Shown: positions 1 through 7,388 of the stretch, in pieces
Numbering within the stretch: position 1 is the first letter of the stretch
Layout of the letters: every line of letters starts with the position of its first letter
Assembly (NCBI GenBank): GCA_020852535.1
Contig: JADZAO010000121.1
Location: forward strand, 1-34,246
DNA: 34,246 bases
Origin: Paracoccaceae bacterium
GTDB lineage: Bacteria; Pseudomonadota; Alphaproteobacteria; Rhodobacterales; Rhodobacteraceae
Reading direction: 5' to 3'
Translations under genes and position numbers: made by a program
Notes under the pieces: generated by a model
Seen by the model: only the letters and a program-made list of their open reading frames with translations
What the model was told of the DNA's origin: nothing
Databases searched by the model: none

Positions 1-2
1 AC

Positions 3-596
3 CTGCTGTTTCAGGTGGTCTATCATGCGCAGCTTGCCAAAGAAGCAGGTTTGTTCGGGATCGATACCGTAGTGCGAGCGATTTCCGACAAGATGCTGGC
101 GCGGCATCCGCATGTATTCGGGGACGAGCCCCACAAGAAATCAGCCGAACAGCAAACGGCAGATTGGGAGCGGATCAAAGTAGCAGAACGCGGGTCGACA
201 CGAGTGTTGGACGGAGTGGCACTGGGGCTGCCCGCACTGGTGCGAGCGGTGAAGTTACAAAAACGGGCAGCACAGGCGGGATTTGACTGGCCCTCGACCG
301 ACGAAGTCGTGGCGAAGATCGCCGAGGAAGCGGCAGAGTTGGTCGAAGCACGGGAGAAATTGACACAAGCAGAAATCGAAGAGGAGTTTGGCGATCTGTT
401 ATTTAGCATAGCCAATCTAGCGCGGCATTTGAAGATAGCTCCAGAGACGGCGCTGCGGGCGGCAAATGCCAAATTTACGCGGCGATTCGAACGGATTGAG
501 GACTGGCTTGCCGAGGCAGGCAAAAGGCCGGAGGAAAGCGATCTGGCAGAAATGGACGCGTTGTGGAACCGCGCCAAGGCAGAAGAAAAATCCTAA
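3..596 (+). CDS. mazG: MazG nucleoside triphosphate pyrophosphohydrolase, 5' end outside the window
   Basis: MazG hydrolyses (d)NTPs to the monophosphate plus pyrophosphate, cleaning the nucleotide pool. The reading frame is already open at base 3 and its first residues (LLFQVVYHAQLAKEAGLF) match the middle of MazG, just after the first metal-binding helix. The true start is therefore upstream of the window, and the GTG at 15 is not the start. The second MazG domain is complete: an EEAAEL helix and the EEFGDLLFSIANLARHL helix carry the acidic E-x-x-E and E-x-x-D type residues that bind magnesium. About 197 residues are visible of a family that usually has about 260-280. The gene ends 195 bases before the nucleoside hydrolase on the same strand. 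Two short inverted repeats lie in that gap (619-632 and 642-657) without a T-run, so I cannot call a terminator. Confidence 0.93.
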   Translation: MLFQVVYHAQLAKEAGLFGIDTVVRAISDKMLARHPHVFGDEPHKKSAEQQTADWERIKVAERGSTRVLDGVALGLPALVRAVKLQKRAAQAGFDWPSTDEVVAKIAEEAAELVEAREKLTQAEIEEEFGDLLFSIANLARHLKIAPETALRAANAKFTRRFERIEDWLAEAGKRPEESDLAEMDALWNRAKAEEKS

Positions 597-791
597 AATG
601 CGGCGCTGAAAATCATGAGAGGTGTCCACCTCAACGATTGAAGCGATACCAATCGCTACGGATAAGAGAGCCAAGTGCCACCCTTTCCGGCCACAGTTGG
701 TTATGATCACAAAACACACCAAAAATCTTTGTTTGTCTGGACAATTTCGAGACCTTCAGATTTGTTCCACCTAAATTTGACCGAGGATGCC

Positions 792-1739
792 ATGACCCAT
801 AGCCCGCGCAAGATCATCATTGATACCGATCCGGGTCAGGATGATGCCGTTGCAATCCTACTGGCGCTGGCCAGCCCCGAGGATCTGGAAATCTTGGGCA
901 TCACTACCGTTGCAGGCAACGTGCCGCTGTCACTGACGCAAAAGAATGCACGGATTATCTGCGAGCTTGCTGGCAAGACCGCGACAAAGGTCTTTGCAGG
1001 CTGCGACGTGCCGCTGAAACGCAAGCTAGTCACCGCAGAACATGTACATGGCAAAACCGGCCTCGACGGACCTAAAATGGCCGATCCTATCATGCCGCTA
1101 CAAGAGCAACACGCGGTCGATTTCATAATAGAGACGCTACGCGCCGAAGAGCCGCATACGGTGACGCTCTGCCCGCTAGGACCACTGACCAATATTGCAA
1201 CAGCTTTTAACCGTGCGCCCGACATCATCAATCGTGTACAACAGATCGTGCTGATGGGCGGGGCATATTTCGAAGTTGGCAACATCACTCCGGCAGCCGA
1301 ATTCAACATCTACGTCGATCCGGAAGCAGCTGAAATAGTATTTAAATCTGGCGTTTCACTGGTTGTCATGCCTCTTGATGTCACGCACAAAGCCCTTACC
1401 AACCGCGCAAGGATCGAAGCATTCCGTTCTATTGGCAACGAGGTGGGCCGAATGGTGGCGGAATGGGCCGATTTCTTCGAGCGTTTTGATATGCAAAAAT
1501 ACGGATCTGAAGGCGCTCCGTTGCATGATCCTTGCGTCATCGCCTATTTAATCCAACCAGACCTCTTCACGGGGCGGCACATCAGCGTGAAAATCGAGAC
1601 GCAATCTGAACTAACTCTTGGCATGACGGTTGCCGACTGGTGGGGCGTCACAAAAGATCCAGCCAATGCGCTGTTCATGGGCGGAGTTGATGCGACAGGT
1701 TTTTACGCGTTGCTAACCAAGCGTCTAGCGCGACTTTAA
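792..1739 (+). CDS. Nucleoside hydrolase (inosine/uridine-preferring family)
   Basis: Enzymes of this family split the N-glycosidic bond of ribonucleosides for base salvage. I place the start at the ATG at 792, preceded by a GAGG ribosome-binding site. It gives 315 residues, the usual family size, and puts the family signature at the N-terminus. The open frame extends upstream to 675 but the extra residues do not fit the family. The calcium- and ribose-binding motif DTDPGQDDA is at residues 11-19, and the second calcium aspartate is probably in HDPCVIAYL near residue 245. The stop codon overlaps the stop of the convergent kinase gene by four bases, leaving no room for a terminator between them. 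Substrate preference (pyrimidine or purine) cannot be read from the sequence. Confidence 0.92.
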   Translation: MTHSPRKIIIDTDPGQDDAVAILLALASPEDLEILGITTVAGNVPLSLTQKNARIICELAGKTATKVFAGCDVPLKRKLVTAEHVHGKTGLDGPKMADPIMPLQEQHAVDFIIETLRAEEPHTVTLCPLGPLTNIATAFNRAPDIINRVQQIVLMGGAYFEVGNITPAAEFNIYVDPEAAEIVFKSGVSLVVMPLDVTHKALTNRARIEAFRSIGNEVGRMVAEWADFFERFDMQKYGSEGAPLHDPCVIAYLIQPDLFTGRHISVKIETQSELTLGMTVADWWGVTKDPANALFMGGVDATGFYALLTKRLARL

Positions 1740-2758
1740 CCCTCTGGTAAGACCACGGTAAAGACCGACCCCTGCCATTTCTCACTTTCGATCCGCATGC
1801 GACCACGATGACGATTAACAAAGTGTTTCACAATGGCAAGACCAAGCCCCGTACCACCTTTTTCACGACTACGATGGCCATCAACACGATAAAAGCGTTC
1901 GGTCAGACGTGGCAAATGTTGGGCCTCAATCCCCTCGCCATGATCAATCACATCAATGCGAATACCAGGGCCACAAGGCAGCGCCTCACGCGAGAGGTGA
2001 ACAATAACAGTGCCGCCCGAGCCGCCGTATTTCACTGCATTTTCTATCAGATTTATAAGCACTTGCGTAATCTGGTCGGCATCAGCGAACAGCGGCAAGC
2101 TTCCTGTCAAGCCAGTGGTTTCAACGGTGACGCCCTGCGCTTCGGCCAAGGGACGTAGCGTAGCGATGGCCGAAGTAACGAGGACGGCAAGATCAACACA
2201 GTCAGTAGGGCGGATGTGCTCCTCGAACTCAACACGGGACAAGTACAAAAGATCGCTTATCAGACGATTCATACGACGTGCTTCGTGCTCCATGGTCACA
2301 AGAAAACGATCGCGGGCGACAGCATCGTCGCGAGCAGCACCACGCAGGGTTTCGATAAAACCAAGTAGCGCAGTCAGCGGAGTACGTAGTTCATGGCTGA
2401 CATTAGCCACAAAATCACGGCGCATCAGGCCCATCTGTTCCGCCTCAGTCACATCAACAAATGTAAGCGCCACGCCAAGCGTACCGAGAGAGACCACAGT
2501 GACGCGAAAGGCAATATCTTGCAAAGGACCAGGAATAACGTGGCGCGCCTCTGCACTGAGACCTTCTGTCAAAGCGGCGGCAATAGCTGATTGCAAAGCG
2601 GGCTGGCGCAGCGTCAACAGATGGTGCCGCCCTTCAATCCCCGCACCGAATAGCGCAATGGCAGAGGGATTTGCGACCGTAATCCGCTCGTCCTGACCGA
2701 TCACGATCAACGGAAGCGGCACGGCAGAGGCGAGTGCGCGCATCACGGTATCCGGCAT
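1736..2758 (-). CDS. phoR: PhoR-like sensor histidine kinase, no membrane segment
   Basis: A 340-residue two-component kinase. Residues 10-105 form a PAS-like sensor domain. The phospho-accepting histidine is H122 in VSHELRTPLTALLGF. The ATP-binding domain shows the N box (LINLIENAVKYG, N240), the G1 box (DHGEGI, 272-277) and the G2 box (GGTGLGLAIV, 301-310). No transmembrane helix is visible, so it should be cytoplasmic. The compact PAS-HisKA-HATPase layout and the RQPAL stretch resemble alphaproteobacterial PhoR, which phosphorylates PhoB on phosphate limitation. The usual partners (phoB, the pst genes, phoU) are not next to it here, so the phosphate role is inferred from similarity only. 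It converges on the nucleoside hydrolase with overlapping stop codons. Confidence 0.85.
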   Translation of the reverse strand: MPDTVMRALASAVPLPLIVIGQDERITVANPSAIALFGAGIEGRHHLLTLRQPALQSAIAAALTEGLSAEARHVIPGPLQDIAFRVTVVSLGTLGVALTFVDVTEAEQMGLMRRDFVANVSHELRTPLTALLGFIETLRGAARDDAVARDRFLVTMEHEARRMNRLISDLLYLSRVEFEEHIRPTDCVDLAVLVTSAIATLRPLAEAQGVTVETTGLTGSLPLFADADQITQVLINLIENAVKYGGSGGTVIVHLSREALPCGPGIRIDVIDHGEGIEAQHLPRLTERFYRVDGHRSREKGGTGLGLAIVKHFVNRHRGRMRIESEKWQGSVFTVVLPEG

Positions 2759-2849
2759 TCTTGGGCCCCTTTAGTAAAATGATCGCGGCCATTCTTAGCA
2801 CACCCATCGACTATTACCAAAGCGGGCTTGATTTTGGACATATAATATA

Positions 2850-2942
2850 ATGCCAAACGTGAAAGACGGGTTCACAGGGCTTCAGGACCGCATTGGAGTC
2901 GGCGGTATTTTTGATCATGTAGCACCCGGACCTTGGGTTTAG
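2850..2942 (+). CDS. Possible 30-residue ORF, doubtful
   Basis: Within the 298-base gap between the kinase start and the carbonic anhydrase stop, one short frame starts at ATG 2850 and ends at TAG 2940-2942. The peptide is rich in glycine and ends in GIFDHVAPGPWV. There is no clear ribosome-binding site. A TATAAT hexamer lies directly upstream (2841-2846) without a convincing -35 box. It is followed by the hairpin at 3031-3051. It may be chance or a gene remnant; I do not recognise it. Confidence 0.15.
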   Translation: MPNVKDGFTGLQDRIGVGGIFDHVAPGPWV

Positions 2943-3030
2943 GCAAAGACAGCAAGACGGAACAAATAGTTCAGCCAGAAATAAACCGCGCTAAGATTTT
3001 TCCTGACGCAAAAATCAAAGGAGTACGGAT

Positions 3031-3051
3031 TGTAGCGGAGTGCTACATTTT
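3031..3051 (+). terminator. Weak rho-independent terminator-like hairpin
   Basis: The arms TGTAGC (3031-3036) and GCTACA (3042-3047) pair perfectly around GGAGT and are followed by four T residues on the plus strand. It would stop plus-strand transcription running towards the 3' end of the minus-strand carbonic anhydrase gene. The short stem makes it a tentative call. Confidence 0.35.
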
Positions 3052-3056
3052 CTAGG

Positions 3057-3584
3057 TTAAAAATCAGCTACTAAGCGCAGGCTTTTGCAAAAGCGACGGG
3101 CATTAGCCTGATAACTAATCGCAGATTGAATCAAGCGAGCGCGGGCAGCTTCATCAAGCTCACGCACCACTTTGCCTGGTGCGCCCATAACCAAAGAAAA
3201 ATCGGGGATTTCCTTGCCTTCGGTGACCAGTGCCCCTGCCCCAATCAAGCAGCCGCGACCGATTTTTGCGCCGTTAAGAATGGTAGCGCTCATACCGATC
3301 AACGTACCTTCGCCGATAATACAACCGTGAAGCATGGCCTTATGGCCGATAGTGCAATTGGGGCCGACAACCAAAGGATAGCCCACGTCGGTGTGGAGAC
3401 AGCAGTTTTCTTGCACGTTAGAACCCTGCCCCACGGTAATACGCTCACAGTCACCACGCAGTGTTGCTCCAAACCAGATCGAAGCATCAGCCATCAAGGT
3501 GATGCGACCGATAATATTAGCATCGGGCGCAACCCATGCAGTGGGTGCTATTTCGGGAGCGATACCGTCAAGACTGTAAATCAC
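3057..3584 (-). CDS. Gamma-class carbonic anhydrase-like hexapeptide-repeat protein
   Basis: A 175-residue left-handed beta-helix protein of the gamma carbonic anhydrase / YrdA / CaiE group. Three histidines are placed as the zinc ligands of the family: H64, H81 and H86, the last two five residues apart. R43 and D45 in the GATLRGD motif, and Q58 and N60, also fit the family. It probably forms a trimer in the cytoplasm; whether it hydrates CO2 or has another role is open. The start is GTG at 3584, overlapping the gmk stop as GTGA, so it is translationally coupled to gmk and very likely in the same transcript. Confidence 0.88.
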   Translation of the reverse strand: MIYSLDGIAPEIAPTAWVAPDANIIGRITLMADASIWFGATLRGDCERITVGQGSNVQENCCLHTDVGYPLVVGPNCTIGHKAMLHGCIIGEGTLIGMSATILNGAKIGRGCLIGAGALVTEGKEIPDFSLVMGAPGKVVRELDEAARARLIQSAISYQANARRFCKSLRLVADF

Positions 3585-4219
3585 CGCGATATGAACTCAG
3601 TGTTAAGAGTAGAAACAAAATCCGCTAGGCCGACCCGGCGGTCGCAACGCAAGCGTTCAGCTGTTAAAATAGCTTTCAGCTGCTCAAATGTATCGTTCAG
3701 TTTTTCATTGACGAGGACGTAATCATATTCGGCCCAATGGCTAATCTCTTCAAAACTCTTAGCCAAGCGTGTGTTAATCATCTCATCGCTGTCCTGACCA
3801 CGGGTACGCAGGCGGCGTTCAAGTTCGGCAATAGAGGGTGGGAGAACAAAAATCGACACCACATCGCAGCCAAGCGAAGAGTTGCGGATTTGCTGGCCGC
3901 CCTGCCAATCAATATCGAAAACACTGTCGCGACCTTCTTTCATTGTAGCTTGAACGGAAAATTTTGGTGTGCCGTAGAAATTGCCAAATATCTCGGCGTG
4001 TTCAAGCATCTCACCCGCAGCGACCATCGCCTCAAAATCAGAGCGGCTGCAAAAACGGTATTCGCGTCCATCAACCTCGCCCGATCGACGGGCACGGGTG
4101 GTGACACTAACCGAAAAGCTCATGGTTTTATCCCATTCCATCAGCATCTTAGTCAGAGTCGATTTGCCCGCGCCAGAAGGCGAGGATAGAATGAGAAGAA
4201 GGCCGTGACGTTTGATCAT
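3581..4219 (-). CDS. gmk: Guanylate kinase
   Basis: Guanylate kinase phosphorylates GMP to GDP with ATP and is essential for purine nucleotide supply. The 212-residue product has the P-loop SSPSGAGKST (residues 12-21), followed by the GMP-binding region around TTRARRSGEVDGREYRF and the later SVFDIDWQGG strand. Length is typical (about 205-215). The start at ATG 4219 is the only one that includes the N-terminal strand before the P-loop. It is coupled downstream to the carbonic anhydrase gene. A yicC gene often precedes gmk in related bacteria; here there is a noncoding gap of about 480 bases instead. Confidence 0.95.
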   Translation of the reverse strand: MIKRHGLLLILSSPSGAGKSTLTKMLMEWDKTMSFSVSVTTRARRSGEVDGREYRFCSRSDFEAMVAAGEMLEHAEIFGNFYGTPKFSVQATMKEGRDSVFDIDWQGGQQIRNSSLGCDVVSIFVLPPSIAELERRLRTRGQDSDEMINTRLAKSFEEISHWAEYDYVLVNEKLNDTFEQLKAILTAERLRCDRRVGLADFVSTLNTEFISR

Positions 4220-4649
4220 CTATTTCACGCTCTGAACCTGTTAGTGCATCTGATCTATGACAGCTTTGAGGTCAAGCCCGATGCAAACAAGAGTGATAGA
4301 TTACCCCTTTAAACACAGGAACTTCGCATCACGCATAAATCCCTGCATAAATAAGTTGAACTTACGATCCACAGAGGCAACGTCAAAATGCAGTACGCAA
4401 GCGTTAATTAAAGCTTTTAGTGCTAAAAGAACGGATATCACAGACCCATAAGTATCCAGTAACCTAACCTTTCGCGTCCGTAAAACCCGCCATGTAAATC
4501 CTCATCGGTTGTCCTTTTTGTGACACAGCTTGGGTGCCTGTTTATCAGTTCCATAAAATTGCCACCAATACGTCACGACACGGTCGATTATGTGCAAAAA
4601 AAATTAAACAACTAAGATAACGCGTTGTTTAAAAATAACATTAGACTAG
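4220..4649. other. Intergenic region upstream of gmk, no gene seen
   Basis: No frame here looks protein-like and nothing resembles an RNA gene. It should hold the minus-strand promoter of gmk. The only clear structure is the inverted repeat at 4414-4429. Confidence 0.5.
4414..4429. repeat. 16-bp A+T-rich perfect inverted repeat upstream of gmk
   Basis: CTTTTAG and CTAAAAG are separated by TG. It lies about 200 bases upstream of the gmk start, where a dimeric regulator could bind. It is not followed by a T-run and is not a convincing terminator. Confidence 0.35.
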
Positions 4650-4674
4650 AAAAAAGCGGCCCCCTTAAGGACCC
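4650..4674 (-). terminator. Rho-independent terminator of the DAHP synthase gene
   Basis: On the minus strand, about 28 bases after the DAHP synthase stop, a G+C-rich hairpin (GGTCC pairing with GGGCC through one G-U pair, with a short loop) is followed by GC and then a run of six T residues. Position and structure fit an intrinsic terminator. Confidence 0.65.
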
Positions 4675-4701
4675 TCCTCTCTTGGTGGATTTGACGTCTA
4701 A

Positions 4702-6072
4702 TCAAGGTACGCTGCGGCGCTCAACGTCACGACGAGCGGTAAGCTCTTCGGCCACGAGAAAAGCCAACTCCAAAGACTGCGAAGCATTCAGGCGTGGATC
4801 GCAGGCAGTGTGGTAGCGGTCAGACAAATCTTCATCTGTCACGGCGCGCAGGCCGCCGGTGCATTCTGTCACATCCTTACCGGTCATCTCGAAATGCACG
4901 CCGCCGGGGATGGTACCCTCGGCCTTGTGAATAGCAAAGAACTCACAGACCTCGCGCAGGATACTTTCGAAAGGACGAGTCTTATAGCCGGTCGAAGATT
5001 TGATCGTGTTACCATGCATCGGATCACAGGACCAAACGACATTGGCGCCTTCTGTCTGCACTGCATTGATCAGACGCGGCAAATGGTCGCCCACTTTACC
5101 CACGCCGAAGCGAACGATCAGGGTCAGGCGTCCGGCCTCATTCGTGGGATTGAGCTTGGCCATGAGCACCTTGAGGTCTTCGGCTGTGATCGATGGGCCG
5201 CATTTCAGGCCAATGGGGTTGATAACGCCACGGCAGAATTCAACATGTGCACCATCGGGCTGGCGAGTGCGGTCACCAATCCAAATCATATGACCCGAAC
5301 CTGCGATATTCTGGCCAGTAATGCTATCGACGCGGCTCAAAGCCTCTTCGTATTCCAAAAGCAAGGCTTCATGGCTGGTGTAGAAATCAACACGGCTCAG
5401 TTCGTTGGCAGTAAAGGAGTTGATGCCCGCCGCGTTCATGAAGTCGAGCGCATCTGAGATACGGTTGGAGAGTTCACGATAACGTTCTGCCTTGTCATGT
5501 TCGGCAAAGCCCAGCGTCCAAGAATGAACACGGTGAATATCGGCAAAACCACCGGTAGAGAAGGCACGGAGTAAATTGAGCGAGGCAGCGGCCTGCGTAT
5601 AGGCCTGCAACATGCGCTTTGGATCAGCCACGCGGGCTTCAGGCGTGGGCTCGAAACCGTTAATGATATCGCCCTTGTAGGAGGGCATCTCAACACCGTC
5701 GATCACCTCGGTTGGTGCCGAACGGGGCTTGGCAAACTGGCCCGCCATGCGTCCGACCTTTATGACCGGCACTTTAGCGCCATAGGTCAGCACGACCGCC
5801 ATTTGCAGCATAACCCGGAAGGTGTCACGGATATTATCGGCAGAGGATTCGGCAAAGCTTTCGGCGCAGTCACCACCTTGCAATAAAAAAGCCTTACCCT
5901 CAGCTGCAAGGGCAAGTTGTTTTTTCAGTTTGCGCGCTTCGCCCGCAAAGACTAGCGGCGGGTATTTGGCAAGTTGCGCCTCGACAGCGTTGAGCGACGC
6001 CTGATCCGGATAATCGGGCATATGAATCCGCGGCTTTGCGCGCCAATCCGATTTGGTCCAGCCCTTGATCAT
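4702..6072 (-). CDS. aroG: 3-deoxy-7-phosphoheptulonate synthase (DAHP synthase), class II
   Basis: This enzyme condenses phosphoenolpyruvate and erythrose 4-phosphate, the first step of the shikimate pathway. The start chosen is ATG 6072, preceded by a GGAG ribosome-binding site, giving 456 residues as expected for class II; the open frame reaches 6129 but the extra residues do not fit. Class II features are the N-terminal GWTKSDWR, QGGDCAESF (residues 65-73, containing the metal-binding cysteine), VGRMAGQFAKPRS, and WSCDPMHGNT and GGVHFEMTG further on. Class II enzymes are unrelated in sequence to E. coli AroF/G/H, so the symbol follows the mycobacterial usage. It is followed by an intrinsic terminator and is transcribed divergently from the repeat-protein gene at 6291. 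Confidence 0.95.
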   Translation of the reverse strand: MIKGWTKSDWRAKPRIHMPDYPDQASLNAVEAQLAKYPPLVFAGEARKLKKQLALAAEGKAFLLQGGDCAESFAESSADNIRDTFRVMLQMAVVLTYGAKVPVIKVGRMAGQFAKPRSAPTEVIDGVEMPSYKGDIINGFEPTPEARVADPKRMLQAYTQAAASLNLLRAFSTGGFADIHRVHSWTLGFAEHDKAERYRELSNRISDALDFMNAAGINSFTANELSRVDFYTSHEALLLEYEEALSRVDSITGQNIAGSGHMIWIGDRTRQPDGAHVEFCRGVINPIGLKCGPSITAEDLKVLMAKLNPTNEAGRLTLIVRFGVGKVGDHLPRLINAVQTEGANVVWSCDPMHGNTIKSSTGYKTRPFESILREVCEFFAIHKAEGTIPGGVHFEMTGKDVTECTGGLRAVTDEDLSDRYHTACDPRLNASQSLELAFLVAEELTARRDVERRSVP

Positions 6073-6217
6073 TGATCTACTCCGAGCGTTTAGGATAACG
6101 CCGTGCGGTATTAAGCAAAGGCGCGGCATATTAAAAGGGTGAAACTAATCTAATCGGCAGCAGGCCCACCCTTAGAGTTTGAAAGATTTTCTGTCTGGCT
6201 AAGTCTCAAACCTACAC

Positions 6218-6243
6218 CTATTACGTAAAAATTTACGTAATAG
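6218..6243. promoter_or_regulatory. Perfect 26-bp palindrome between divergent genes
   Basis: Twelve-base arms (CTATTACGTAAA and its exact complement) surround AA. It sits between the DAHP synthase start (6072) and the repeat-protein start (6291), about 48 bases upstream of the latter. The exact symmetry and A+T-rich composition suggest an operator for a dimeric regulator. It could also form a cruciform or hairpin, but no T-run follows. Confidence 0.5.
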
Positions 6244-6290
6244 AAAGGGGCGGGCATTATACCCACCCTATAGCTTAACGGAGACTAAAA

Positions 6291-6590
6291 ATGTGTAACG
6301 ACAAAAATAAACGGTTTTTCCACGGCGATGGAAACGATGACGCGGGATTTAACCGCGCCAATATACACTACGCGACGAGCACTCAATATGACACTGAGGG
6401 TTATGATCAGCAAGGCTTTAATGCTGATGGACGCAATCGCGAGGGATACGACCGTCTAGGCTACGACACCCGCGGCATCCATCGTAAGACGAGTACCAAA
6501 TATAATCCCAAAGGCTATGATGTTGAGGGATATCACATGAATGGCACTCTGCACAAAAGGGCAGATGGCACGATCGTACGGGAAGATTGA
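6291..6590 (+). CDS. Gly-Tyr-Asp five-residue repeat protein, unknown function
   Basis: A 99-residue hydrophilic protein with a good ribosome-binding site (CGGAGA). It is made of five-residue units of the form G-[YF]-[DN]-x-x, for example GYDQQ, GFNAD, GYDRL, GYDTR, GYDVE. A longer module occurs twice: IHYATSTQYDTEGYD (residues about 25-39) and IHRKTSTKYNPKGYD (about 63-77). This differs from the classical A-[DN]-L-x-x pentapeptide repeat. There is no signal peptide, membrane segment or cysteine pair. A broken relative with the same module lies at 8145-8411. I do not recognise a function. Spaced aspartates, asparagines and tyrosines could suit metal or polymer binding, but that is a guess. 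Confidence 0.7.
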   Translation: MCNDKNKRFFHGDGNDDAGFNRANIHYATSTQYDTEGYDQQGFNADGRNREGYDRLGYDTRGIHRKTSTKYNPKGYDVEGYHMNGTLHKRADGTIVRED

Positions 6591-6601
6591 TAACACAGGG
6601 C

Positions 6602-6615
6602 GGGCCTACGGGCCC
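6602..6615 (+). terminator. G+C-rich hairpin just after the repeat gene
   Basis: GGGCC and GGCCC pair around TACG, 12 bases after the stop codon. There is no T-run, so it may be a weak terminator or an mRNA 3'-end stabiliser. Confidence 0.35.
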
Positions 6616-6662
6616 ATTCACCATCAACAACGAAGACTGAAATTACAAAATACATCTACAAA

Positions 6663-6842
6663 TTGCATAACTTGGCTACCTTCAAAAGGTCGCGAACTCA
6701 TAAAGAGTATTATGACCTAGTAGGCCAACTCGCACAAGAATGGCCTGCTGAAAATAGTGTAATTTATGTGGCTAAAGACCTCATCGTCGAGGGCGCATAC
6801 AACATACGTAAAGCGTTTGAGGATGAACTGAAAAACTGCTAA
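6663..6842 (+). CDS. Open frame without ATG, possible small protein or remnant
   Basis: A frame open back to 6591 encodes a coherent hydrophilic sequence (SRTHKEYYDLVGQLAQEW, then KDLIVEGAYNIRKAFEDEL) and ends at TAA 6840-6842. There is no ATG or GTG before this stretch. The best available start is TTG at 6663, or TTG at 6672, and neither has a clear ribosome-binding site. The amino-acid composition looks like real protein, so this may be a gene that has lost its start. It lies between two cluster genes on the same strand. Not recognised. Confidence 0.3.
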   Translation: MHNLATFKRSRTHKEYYDLVGQLAQEWPAENSVIYVAKDLIVEGAYNIRKAFEDELKNC

Positions 6843-6865
6843 AGAGATGAAAGGGACATGAAATC

Positions 6866-7210
6866 ATGTCAATATTTATAACGCTAATAATAGAATACAC
6901 CTGTGATAAGATCATTGAAAATTTAGATAAGTTTTTGGTTAAGCATTTTACCCAAAAATTGGTTAAATTTTTGGGTAGGAAATGGGGCAAGCGTATGACT
7001 GACGCGCCCTCTAAATCGGAGTTAGTAAAGAAAGATGGGCCTGAAATGTCCCCTGGTCAGATATTTTTTATGAGAGTAAGTGAGGCACTAAAAAATAGAG
7101 AGATCAATCAAGAAAACAATGAAGTTGGAAAAGACTTTAGGGAATGGCTGGAGAAGCAGGACAAAGTAGTTCTAAAAAAGCATTCTACGATCAACGACAA
7201 GAAGGACTAA
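6866..7210 (+). CDS. Hypothetical protein, 114 residues
   Basis: The N-terminal 20 residues (SIFITLIIEYTCDKII) are hydrophobic enough for a short membrane or amphipathic segment. They are followed by a basic stretch (KHFTQKLVKFLGRKWGKR) and a charged, probably helical C-terminal half. An internal ATG at 6994 could be an alternative start giving a soluble protein of about 71 residues. AAAGGG about 12 bases upstream of 6866 is a fair ribosome-binding site. The gene ends three bases before the next small ORF, suggesting co-transcription through 6291-8411. A+T-rich like its neighbours. No family recognised. Confidence 0.55.
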   Translation: MSIFITLIIEYTCDKIIENLDKFLVKHFTQKLVKFLGRKWGKRMTDAPSKSELVKKDGPEMSPGQIFFMRVSEALKNREINQENNEVGKDFREWLEKQDKVVLKKHSTINDKKD

Positions 7211-7213
7211 ATC

Positions 7214-7351
7214 ATGATATGGCTGTTATTAGGGCTCATAGGGCTAATGATAGCCCCGGAGTACCATAAGGATACTGATAATCTGCGCAGCAATCTGGCT
7301 GGCGCCGTATTTGATAATGATTATTTCAGGAATTATTGTAATAATTTTTGA
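7214..7351 (+). CDS. Small membrane peptide, 45 residues
   Basis: Starts at ATG 7214, nine bases after AAGGA and three bases after the previous stop. The first 14 residues (MIWLLLGLIGLMIA) form a hydrophobic helix. The remainder (from PEYHKDTDNLRSNL on) is polar. It looks like a single-pass small membrane protein or an uncleaved leader. The tight spacing to the gene before and the exported-protein gene after supports real translation. Function unknown. Confidence 0.45.
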   Translation: MIWLLLGLIGLMIAPEYHKDTDNLRSNLAGAVFDNDYFRNYCNNF

Positions 7352-7388
7352 GGGTAGATGAGAGATGAAAAAGGAGAGGAGGCTGAAG

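Noticed and set aside
23..577. Long minus-strand frame opposite mazG
   Set aside because: Composition is serine/alanine-rich as expected from the antisense of a real gene, and mazG motifs on the plus strand explain the region.
4810..5457. 215-codon plus-strand frame inside DAHP synthase
   Set aside because: Fully antisense to conserved class II DAHP synthase sequence; no family resemblance.
6602..6615. CRISPR or tandem DNA repeats in the 6-8 kb patch
   Set aside because: The repeats are at the protein level with varied codons; there are no regular DNA repeats or spacers anywhere in the window.
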